A stretch of 64,000 nucleotides of DNA. It comes from Stichopus chloronotus. Lineage: Eukaryota > Echinodermata > Holothuroidea > Aspidochirotida > Stichopodidae. Made by a program: the position numbers and the translations under genes. Positions 12,001-24,000 of this stretch are shown here, one piece after another. Under the pieces are notes generated by a model. The model had not been told where the DNA came from and did no database searches. It saw nothing but the letters and a program-made list of their open reading frames with translations. Position 1 is the first letter of the stretch. Every line of letters starts with the position of its first letter. The stretch is taken from assembly GCA_021234535.1 (NCBI GenBank), contig CM037836.1, positions 31,834,769-31,898,768 on the forward strand. The letters run 5' to 3'.

Positions 12001-15000
12001 GCATCATGCAGGACAAAAGTCTTCTTGAGGCATTATTGTTATACAAAGGGGAAAAAAGAAAAGAATATGACAATTAGGTGGGTTGCTTGGAGCGATTTCT
12101 ATGTGAATCATTTGTGTTACTATGGCAACCAACTTACCACGACAGCATATACTTCAGTAAACCACCTTGTCAGAGATCATTTCAAAGAAGATGTTGTCTA
12201 ATTTATAACAGGCTCATGTTCTATAATTCATCAGATACTTAATAAAGTAAAAAATATCGCTTACACACACATCATTTTAATTCTCTTAAATCCCTGTCTC
12301 CTAATATACCTAACACATACATTAACATAATTCTCTGACCCCTGTCTTCTACCCTACCATACACATACATTCATGCAATTCTCTAATACTTGTCTACCGA
12401 CATACTTAACTCATGAATTTCTAATTGCTGTCTGCTAACATACCTTACAGATATGTTCATGCAATTCTCTAATCCCTGTCTCCTAACATACCATACACAT
12501 ACATTCATGTAATTCTCTAATTCTTGTCTACTAACATACAGTACTTAACTCATGAATTTTTAATTGTTGTCTGCTAACACACTGTATCTTACACATGCCT
12601 TCATGTAATCCTCTAATCCCTGTCTCCTAACACAGCTTTCACATACATTTATGTAATTCTCTAATCCCTGTCTTCTGACATACCTTACACATACATTCAC
12701 GTAATTCTCTAATACTTGTCTACTAACATACTTAATTCATTCATTTCTAATTGCTGTCTGCTAACATACCTTACACATATGTTCATGCAATTCTCTAATC
12801 CCTGTCTGCTAACATACTTTACACATACAGTCACGAAAGTCTCTAATCCCTGTCTTCTAACATATCTTACACAAACATTCATGTAATCCCCACAACTTCC
12901 TGGTGTGGGTATTTACGAGTGACTATAGTTCCCCCTTGCCTCACTAATGCATCATCTGACCCTTCGCGCAAATCGTAAAAAAAGTAATTCTAGCACCACA
13001 CCCTCTAAGGCCTAGATCACCCTTGTAACATATCTCACACATACTTTCATGTAATACTCTAATCCCTGTCTCCTAACATACCCAACACACACATTTGTGT
13101 AATTTTCTAAGCCATGTCTCCTAAAATACCTTACACAGTCATATAATTCTCTAATCCCTTTTAGGTAGTCTCTAATACCTTACTGATACATTCCTGTAAT
13201 TCTCTAATTGCTGTCTGCTTACATACCTGGCACATACATTCGTGTAATTCTCTAATCTCTGTCTCTTAACCTACTTTATTCATAAATTCATGTAATTCTC
13301 TAATCTCTGTTTCCTAACCTACTTTACTCATACATTCATGTAATTCTCTAATCCCTGCCTCCTAACACATATTACACATACATTCATGTAATTCTCTAAT
13401 CTCTGTCTCCTAACCTACTTTACTCATAAATTCATGTAATTCTCTAATCCCTGTCTCCTAACACATATTACACATACATTCATGTAATTCTCTAATCCCT
13501 GCCTCCTGTGTTCAATCCCTTTAGCTGACAATTGCAGGACCTTCTTTGGTGGGAAGTCAGGTATGTCCATCGTCTTCTTCAGCTATATTAGAAAGAGAAA
13601 AGTATGAAATAAAATCAAATATTGCAGTCAAGCAGGGGCAGGTAAATGTACATCATTAACTCTTAACTCATACATCTGAAAGTCTCACAATCATTGCTAG
13701 GATAAAGATATCACTTTCTTACTGCTGCAAAAATGAAACAGGACTGTCGTCAGTGATGCCCGATTTCAAACCAAGACTGTCTGTAGTAGAGCACAGGACG
13801 AGCAGTATTAAGACAAATGAGACTCCCACGTCACTGCATACCTAAACAATCCACCAATTCACTCTAAAATTTAATGCTGAAGAAACAAGTGTGTACAGTA
13901 GACCACAACACTGGTAGAAAAATATAGCCTCAGAAAGTTTGTGCTCGGCAGGGAGTCTCCATCACAACTCACTCTTGACCACACAGACAGATACAATATC
14001 CTTGTTAACAAGATGTTTGGGGCTATCTTCTCTGAGAGGTGTTCATAATGACCACACGACCATCCACAGCTGTGCCTATCTATTTGGGTTTATGCAAGTG
14101 CATAGGAAAATATAAATATTGCAACTACAGTAGTATGCAATGAAATGATGCTTGATATGTCCTGTTTTCAACTGTACGTTAGTGCATGCACCTTATGTCA
14201 AAGTTTCAGTAGATTTTTTCTTTTTCTATCCAACTCATAAACTGTGCCTCAACTAATTAAGCACTTTTGTAAATTTCCCTATGCAGCAAATCATTGCAGT
14301 TAGAGCATGTGTAGCAAAGTGAACAAACTTGAAAATCCTACCACATCATCTGCTTTATTATTAATACAGTCTACAGCCATGTTACTCAACATGGAGTGTG
14401 TGAACCCCTAGGTGGGTCCGTGAAATTTATTTGGTTGTCAGAGAGGGCAAAAGGGTCTGCAGGAGGTCCATGAAAAATAAAGGGTCCACACAGGCAAAGA
14501 GGTTCATAAGTAATAAAACAATACAGTCCATGTGAAAAGTTTATATGGAAATCATACAGTATGCTGGCCCTTCTTACCAATACTGTAGTACCATGCCTAC
14601 TTTGGTATTTCCAAGACTACACACTTAAGATTTTTTACTTTGATTTAACAACAATGAAAGGCAGTGGTACAGTTACAGTACAGTATTTGGATTTGACAGA
14701 ATTTTGCAGTCATCTCCAGTCCATATTATCCTGACCTTATGCAGAACCAATCAGTTTGTATTTGAAAACTCATCAAATTTAAATCTAAGTTTAATGGGAA
14801 ATACATTCTTCACAAAAATAAAATTGTGCCATGAATACCTGGAAATTCTTACTTGAAAGTAAGTATGCCTAGCATTACTTGCTGGCCTACAGCAGCTGGC
14901 CCAGGAAAGCTGCATAAATGTCTAACCATAATTCCTGCATATAAATTTACATCCAAAGTCACATATATACAGCACCATTTTAAATCTAACCATCCTCATA

Positions 15001-18000
15001 TAGTCAGCAAATTTCAAAAGGGAGACACAGGACACCCCCTCCCCTTTAACCCCTCCCCATATCAGCGATCACCATTTGTGGGTCCAATAAATATATCTGT
15101 TTATCACAATTATGTGTCTACTAAGAATCTTCTTCACAGCCAGCTAAGCAGTGTGTTGAAGCAGCTAAAAGAGCACATGGGATTTTAGGTATGATTACGA
15201 GAAATTTTAGTTTCCTTAAGCAAGACAGTGTTGTTAGGCTTTATAAGCAGTTGCTTCGGCCTCATTTGGAGTATGCTGTTCAAGCTTGGATCCCATATTT
15301 TTCTAAAGATAAAGATTTACTTGAGAAAGTCCAGCACAGGGTTACTACTGCAGATTGTTTAGTGCCTTCAAGGGTTTTCCCTATAACAGTAGGTCTTAAA
15401 TCTCACTTCACTTGAGCTGAGAAGATGAAGGGGAGATTTCATCCAAGTCTGCAAGATTGTTCATGAATTTGATAATTTATCCTTTTCTGATTTTTTCAAG
15501 TTTGCAAATAGTAAAATTACAAGAGGTCATTGTCTTAAACTCCAGAAGTTTCAAAGTAGGATCAATATTCATCGTTACTTTTTTCCTCAGCGGGTAGGGA
15601 ATGAGTGTAATGGGTTGCCTGAGGATGTAGTGATGGCAAGGCGTGTTAATGGGTTTAAGAATGCACTGGAATAGTACTAAGCTTTGTGACTGGGTTTAAT
15701 TTTTGTGCCTTCTTTTTTTTCTTCTGTTTGTGGGTTGTTTTTTTTTTTCTTTTTTCAGGGGTCCTTGCTGGGGACTTAATTGTCTCTCCTGATCCTTTTT
15801 TCTACTAAACAAACTAACTGAGAGGTCTGTGGATAGAAAAAGGTTTAGTACCTGGGGTGCACAGTCATACAGCACCTTCACACTGATAGAATTCCTGACT
15901 GAAGTGATTGCTTTTACAGTTTGCAAAGTTGATACAGTTCAAACATACCAATCACAGAACACAACTACTGTATTAATGAATCCTGACAGAAATTATGCAA
16001 ACATCTCTCTGCTTGGACCTTGTGGGGGGAGGGGGGGCCACACTCTCTGTTGTACATTGTACAGCATCAACACAAGTGCAGTACTAACCTCCTCATAAAC
16101 TTTATCTTTTTTATGTGGAATAAGATCTTTCAGAAAAGCAGAGCCAGTGAGTAAAGAAAATAGTTCACATATAGGCCTGTTTTGACTGGTACTGTAGCTG
16201 TGGGGATTGATAAGCTTAACATTTACAGTATATCTTTCTGAAGTTTATAACCAAAATGAGAAGTTCGGGTAAGATACAAACATGTGGAAGCAAAGTGGTT
16301 GACATTAATGAAAAATTACAGTATTTGCGTGAAATTCTGGCCATCTCAGCGTTAAAGAAAATATCAGGGCAAATGAGAATCACTTAGGTTTTGATTGTTG
16401 ACTATGAACTGCACTGAAACACACGTGAAATTTGAACCATCAAGTGATTAAACAAAGTAATGAAATGAGCAGAGCTTTAACATAGCACTCAATGATACAT
16501 TATTGATCAGAGATGATCCAGTCATAATGTAGAGCTCTAACATAGTGCCCAATTACATATTACTGATCAGATATGCTCCATATAACAAAATGACAGTGTT
16601 TTCTACACCTTTGCTTTCATGCACAGTTACCATAAATTACACAGCAGATGCAAGGACGCCTGTAAGGCCCTAGTTCATTGAAAACCAGAAAAGTAGGTAA
16701 ATTTCACATCTGCAGATGCAGTAGAACACAAAACATTCAAATAGATAGATAGATAGGTAGGTAGGTAGGTAGGTAGGTAGGTAGGTAGGTAGGTAGGTAG
16801 GTAGGTAGATTTTGAAGAGATTGCAATTTTGACCCACCTGTGGAAATATCCTGGTGAACGAAAAATACTGCGAAATTCTTATCCCAATCTGATGACATCA
16901 CAGAATGGAGAGCGTGTATGTGAAAGCTACATCCAACAATGTTGAGTGCATATATGTTTATGGTGTGCATGACAGTCAAATTGAACTGCCATGCTGGTAC
17001 AAAAAAAAATTTGTAGTCACAAGTTAGATGTCACATGTTCACCTGGAGATTCATGATTAATTGGCTTTTGAAAGTTCAGTAATAATGCTGAAGTCTGTTT
17101 AATGTAAAAAGAAGAGTTGCAATCTTCCTTCAGGACGATTCTTCCGGCTTCAGCAATCCTTGATCGATTTTGACCAAAGAAAATGGAAGTTCGAGGCTGA
17201 AGATGGAAGGCAGTCAGTGTAAACGAATCAGAATCCATAGACTGCACTTCACCCAGGAATATTTTGACAAGCACCATATGCTACGATATTCCAACGAGGA
17301 TTCCGAACCTGAGCGCCTTGTCTATGCAAAAATGGTGTAACATCCCAAGACATGGCAAATCAAGCGTGGTTCATTCCTGAGGCCCTTACATTAACTACAG
17401 TATTGTGCTGCAGGTCCAAACTGATTCTTCACCATCAGTGGCCGCTAATTCAGACCGTCTGTCTGTCTCTCCAGGACTTGGAGACTGGTTTTGCATTGTA
17501 CTGGATGCCAGCAGGCAGAAACAGTTTCGTGAAATAACAACAGCTAACGTGACGCATTAACAATAAGTCGTCTAATTGTTCATAACGTTAATGTGGAAAA
17601 GTCTGAGTACCACATAAGCAAGATGTGTCAAAAGGTTATTTGTTGAATCCCATAGAAAATTCTCATTTACAGAAAACACTGGCTAACAAGGGCTATTGTA
17701 ATGAAAGACCAGACAATTTTGTAGTGACTACAGTATTGCAACTCAGAAAAGACATTCACTATCGTTAGCAGTCTTGCAATGACAATAACGCATACTGTAC
17801 ACTACAGTCTATTGCACTAGCGCATCAACTTGCTAAAGTATGGAAGGCCAACCGACACGTGCGGTGATCTCCTCCATTCTATGACGTCACGTAAATATCA
17901 ACTCGATCTTTGACGATTTCACGAGCTTCGAAGAGGTTGAAATGTGGAGCAATTTCATACCATCTTAAATTACTTAAATTTAACTTACAGGGTATGAAAA

Positions 18001-21000
18001 TGTGATATTCCTGTACAGCACACATTTCTCTTTGTAAAAATACTAAATTTAGACATGTTTAGAATCAATGAATAGGGGCTTCAACACTAGGGGTCTTACA
18101 CATCAACATACCAGTCAACAGTGTCATTCTATGACCGCAGTACTTTTTTACAAAATGACAGATTGAGCTAAGGTTTGAGCCATACTGTATATGAAGAGGA
18201 TTTTTTAAAGGTACCTTTTTGTGAAAGGAGTGGAACTCCCTATATCTTTTCTCCACTATGTGCGTCTTTCCCGCCACCTTGACATGGATTTGGTAAACCT
18301 GTACATGTTCCAAAAAAGAAAATCCATAAGACATTACAAACATCACTGCCATGAATGCAGAGCAAATAACAGTGTTTGACATGAGTCAACAGTATGATTG
18401 CTTACCTTAACAAACTTGCTATTAAGGCATGCTTATATCCTAACCATCTCCAAGACAAGACATATGTCCACATCAGGCAACACAGACTATTACTACAAGT
18501 GAATTGTTGGTTTGAAACCACTACTTTACTGTAAGAGCCAATCAAGGAAGTTAGTGACTTATATTATCTCTCATTTTTTTCCCTTCATACTGTATCATAT
18601 TACGGGTACTACACAAAAAGGATTAAACTGTACTGATAGTATTGTGAATTCCATTTGGTGTGAGTTAGTAAGTAATTCTGTAATGTAGTTCAGCAGTTAC
18701 TGCACTGTTGGCCTTCAGTTGTCTATCGCTCTCCAAATAGTGAGCAGGGATTTCTCCAGATACTCAAAAGAGAGGAGGAGAGGAGGGTGACTTAATACTG
18801 TGAAACCAAATGGCTGCTGTCTTTGGTGAAAGCAACAAGTGGATTCAGGCCTTTTATATGGTACAATATAAAAGGATTTAAGGCAACTAAAATGTAAACT
18901 CAAATATTACTGCAAAGTTTTGTCTTCTTAATAACCAGGATAACTGAAAATTTCTATGACAATGAAAAGAATGTGGATTTTATCTCTCTTCTTCGGGAAG
19001 AGGAGAGGGATAAATACCCTCCTTTATCGCCTCTAATCGAATCCCTGGTAAGCCAGATGATAGTAGCCTATTTCTTGTTGCAATTAGGGTGATTTAAAGG
19101 ATACTCTATGTACAGTAGTTATGTGTATCTGGGATAGGATTTGCCCCCCCCCCCCACATAAAAATAATTTGACTCGATGAGGTACAGTAGCAGACAACAT
19201 AGAGGGCATGGTTGCAACACACAACAAAGTAAATGTGACTAATAGCTGTCATCCACGTAACTGGTCTCCGAGACTTTCTTGTTTTAGGTGAGTAAATATC
19301 GCCATTCTTCCCAATGTATCAACAAAGCATGGTTCATGGGTAAAGAATAACAAGCCATGCTTAGATTGTGTTGTTCATGTCACATTTTATTTCAACCAGA
19401 AAGCCAAAAGGTATTGTGGTTTCGATGATTCAATTATGAGTATGTTGAATCTGGCATGTTGCATATTGTGTGGATATATTGATCCCAAATGGTTTTTGAC
19501 CTCTAACAAAATCAAAAGGCATCTTTAACCCAATAACGTGGATCTGAAAATCAAATATGACATATGTCCAAGATTCCTTTAATGTTTACACGGTTTTCAC
19601 AACTTGACCCCAGTTGACCCCAAATGATTGTTGTCCTCAAAGGAAACCAGTAGGATAGTTTTGCTCAATAAGGCACAGCTTCAAGCTCCATATCAGTTCT
19701 GTAGATGCTTCTGTTCTTGCAATATCATGTTCACAATATTTAACAATTTGACCTACTTTGACCCAGAGTGACCTTTGACCTCCATCAAAAACAATAGTGT
19801 TCTTCTATTTAATGCAATACATTGACAAACTACATAACAAAAGTTCCATGATTCCTATCTTGAGATAAATATTAACAACACATTTTCAGTGTTTGATCTC
19901 TGGTGACCTCAGATGACATTTGACGTCCACCAAAAACAATAGTGTTCTTGTACTTGATATGATCAACTGATATACTAAGTATGGGAAGTATCCATCATTC
20001 CTATCTTGAGATATTGTGTTGACAAGATTTTTCGTGTTTGACCTCTGGTGATCTCAGACGACCTTTGACCTTCACCAAAATGATGGAGGCATCTATATAC
20101 TAAGTTTGAGAACTGTCAGTTTCCCTTCTTGAGACATTGTGATAACAAGATTTTCAGTTTTTTACCTCTGGTGACCTCACATGACTTTTGACCTCCACCA
20201 AAAACAATAGGGTTCTTCCTCTCAATATGGCACTTCTATGTAACATGTTTGGGAAATTTCCAACTTTCCCTTCTTGAGATATTGCGATAACAAGATTTTC
20301 AATATTTGACCTCTGGTGACCTCAGATGGCCTTGATCTCCACCAAAAATAACAGGGTTTTTCCTCTTAATATGGGGCATCTATGTACAAAGTTTGAGAAC
20401 TGTCAGAGTTTCCCTTCTTGAGATACCATGATAACAAGATTTCAGTGTTTGACCTCTGGTGACCTCAGACAACCTCTGACCTTCACCAAAAACAATGGGG
20501 TTCTTCATCTTAATATGGGGCATCTATATACTAAGTTTGAGAACTGTCAGTTTCCCTTCTTGAGATATTGTGATAACAAGATTTTCAGTTTTTGACCTCT
20601 GATGACCTCACATGACTTTTGACCTCCACCAAAAAACAATAGTGTTCTTCCTCTGAATATGGCACATCTATGTACCAAGTTAGGGAATAGGTTTCTCTTT
20701 TCATCGAAACCAAAAAAGCATCATTTGGCTTGTCTCAATTTCACTCGTGATTTATTTGTAGAAAAAACCTAATTGATGTAACGTCATGACTGCGATAGGT
20801 TGTCACATGCACTACTTTGGTGTTGACAAGTCATGAGAAGAAAGCCGTAATAATTGTCCAAATATTGATTTCATATAATTATTTAGTATAAGGGGAAAGC
20901 TCATCATCATTATCATCTGAGATTGTACATCTTTTATCTGCAACCTTGATGTGTATTGTGTACATGTTTAGTATTTACTCTTATTTTGCAAAGATTCAAC

Positions 21001-24000
21001 ATAACTTGGTATTACATGAAACTAGTAAAATGACCATTCAGGCTATATAGCTCAGCTTGGGTTAAAATCATTGGTACATATCACTCTCCCAGGTAAATCC
21101 CCATCGGAGATCGTCTCGTCTATGGCAAGCCAAATGCCCAGTAATTTGAAAAACCTGGATCATCAGTTGACAAACTAGGTTTCTCAGTCCATAAAACCAG
21201 GTTTATTGACCTATAAACCCAGTTTATCAAATTACTGGGCATTTGGCATTGATAGACCTGACTTATCAAATTATTGAGCATTTGTAGATGATAAACCTGG
21301 TGTATCAGGGCCAAATGCTCAATATATTTGGTAGACCTGGTTTATAAACCCAGTTAATCTAAACCAGTAAACCTGGTTTATCAAATTTGGGCATTTGGCT
21401 TGACTAGTGTGAAGAACAGCTTGAATTTCTGTCCGCTCATGTTATACAGTATAGTACGGCCTCTTATATAATACTAGCACACTTGCAAGTACCGCTCACA
21501 GGTTGGGCCAAGCAATTAGGTGGTGAACGGGATGATTCATATGAAAAAAAGCTTGGTTAATCAGTTGATAAACCTAGTTGACCATGATGCAATATTCTGT
21601 CCTTTTTGTTAAATTTATTAAAGGTCTTTACAAATTTAAGGGATTTCATTGCCATTACTTTTTGGTTAGTTAATGTGTGATGGTTATGTGCTAGAAGATT
21701 GGAGGCAAATAATACTCCAAAATGAAAAGAATCGAGATAAATCCGATCCTCAGAGAAACAGCCAAATCAATCTCTCAAGTGTTTTGTGCAAAGTTTATAC
21801 AGTTAAAAAAGTTAATGGCTAGTTACATTCTATGATGTCTCAATGTGACTTTAGTCATAAAATGTCTTGTCCTTCAAATTAGCTTGAGTTTCTTAGATAT
21901 GTTACAAAGTTACTTATGTTAGTCTGTTGATGTTGTAGTTGTCATGAATCATCCTTGACTCAACACTGTACACAAAGCATCAAGAGTCCTCAATTCACAA
22001 GGCCACATACCACTGTCTGCATAACATGAAACTACCATGAGAAGCACACTGTACTCTCATCTACTGTACAGTATATGGTTTTAACATTGTAGCTTGATTG
22101 TGTTAGATGGTCACTTTTGATTTCTAAACTCCAAACTGTCCAAAACAGTGCAAAGAAAGTTGCACTAAAGATGAAATACTATGATCACAAAACTCAAGTT
22201 CTGCAGCTCCTCGACCAGCTTCCTGTACAACAACATGATCACATATGGATAAATCCATCAGTGTTCACACTAACCTACGGGACTGCGGGAATGAAGCTTT
22301 TGTTTTCTGAATTCTGCACATGAATAAATCTTGTGGGAGAAAATCCCGCACACATGTCTACTCCCGCACAAAAATAAATCTAATGCGACCAGCTGACATT
22401 TGGAATCCCGCACATACAGTACATAAATCTAGAGGGGGAAATCCCGCGCACTTCTCCACAGCTGAGACAAACACTAAATTGCAATAAAAACAGTATTTAC
22501 TAAGCGGTTCGTAACTCGACTTCACTGGACCAAAAATAAGCACTGACATTGTGGCAGAATATCATCGTAGATACGCCATTCATAGCGTGTCTCTTATATG
22601 TTGTCTACTGCTTGTGTTTACAGAGAGCGAATCTGATTGGCTCGATTATTCAGTCACTAGTCACCCAGGGTTGCTGACACAATACAACCTTGTTCGTATA
22701 CACCAACGAACAAGTGCAAGTGATAATATCCGTGACACGCAGGAACTGCCAAAACTGCAAATAGCAAGCAGTACCAGCACTGTATGGAGCAGTGATTCCA
22801 CCTATTACAAAGAGTTTAAGAGGGCGCCCAGGGCGGGGGCTCACTGCATATTTTGGAAATCCCTCGCAAAAAAAATTGGAGGGGTGAGGTCCCTCCTTCA
22901 TTTTGAAAATCCCTCCTATAAAAAAAATCATGGGAGGGATGAGGTCGCTCTCTGATTTCGAAGATCTCTCCCAAACTTTTTTCTAGTGAGGGAATTCCCT
23001 CCCAGTTTTAATGGAACCTTAGTGCTAACATTGCATAAAGTGCCCTTTCATGGTATAATCAATCACCTGGATATATACTAGGTGTACAGTGAGTCAATCA
23101 ATGCATTCGAAACTTCAGTGAGGCCGTGTGGACATAAAGGAATTCCAAAGTAAGCACCACCTGCATCATCTTTACTTCAAACAACATCAAAAACAAGTAT
23201 TTCCCATGTTATTTTTCATTTCCATGGAAGCATTTTACTCACAGTCAAATTTTAAAGTTTCAGCAATAACTATCATGCTAACTATCATGTTTCAAATGGT
23301 ACCAAAACATTAACCAAAATGTCTTCAGTAAAACTCTCATTCAAAATTTGGATAGAACATTTTTATCGTTTTGTGACATTATTATGTATTTTTTTTTGTA
23401 CTAAACAGTATTTTGCTAGGTCTTGTTCTGCCATGATTGACTCATTAGCACAACCAAAACGTGATAAAACATTGATAAGGGCAGATTTATGAGTGTTTCT
23501 CTCAAGTTATATACATTTCAATAACGTTTTCCTACTTTTAGGATTGAAATGTTTGTTTGGTGATCGACTCATGGTACCCCCATGCTACGGTGATCTTGTC
23601 ATTTAGAATTGTTATCTCTGCTCCCAGAATGCTGTCTTGGTTGAGCCCCTCTTCAACTTGTTATGGCAGTCATGCCTTTTCCAGACTGATTCCATGTCAC
23701 ATGATTTTGGAAAATGTGCCTCAATCAGTCTTTTGAAGACAAACCTCTTTCAAACTCAAAGTGAGGCGCACTTGGCGGGAATGCAGTTGATGGCTACCTT
23801 TCTGTACCATACTGCCACTGTATATAATACTACAGGGACATACGGTATTGCTACTGTAGCCTTGCCTAGACCTAGCTGCAATCACAGGCATCCCCAACAT
23901 AGTACTAGCCTAGGCTATGCCTGTATATAAAAAATCTACATGGTTTGACACTCTTTCTAACGATAAAGGAAACTTGGCCTGTGGCTGCAATACTCTTGAA

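Noticed and set aside
18299..18382. ATG-initiated extension upstream of SNX24 exon 2
   Set aside because: A better first exon with the expected SIPTF...PYT sequence and exact phase was found at 24510-24572; the 18299-18382 sequence behaves as intron.
21035..21100. tRNA-like A box (tagctcag) before the inverted-repeat element
   Set aside because: The B box is poor and no cloverleaf could be drawn; at most a decayed SINE fragment.
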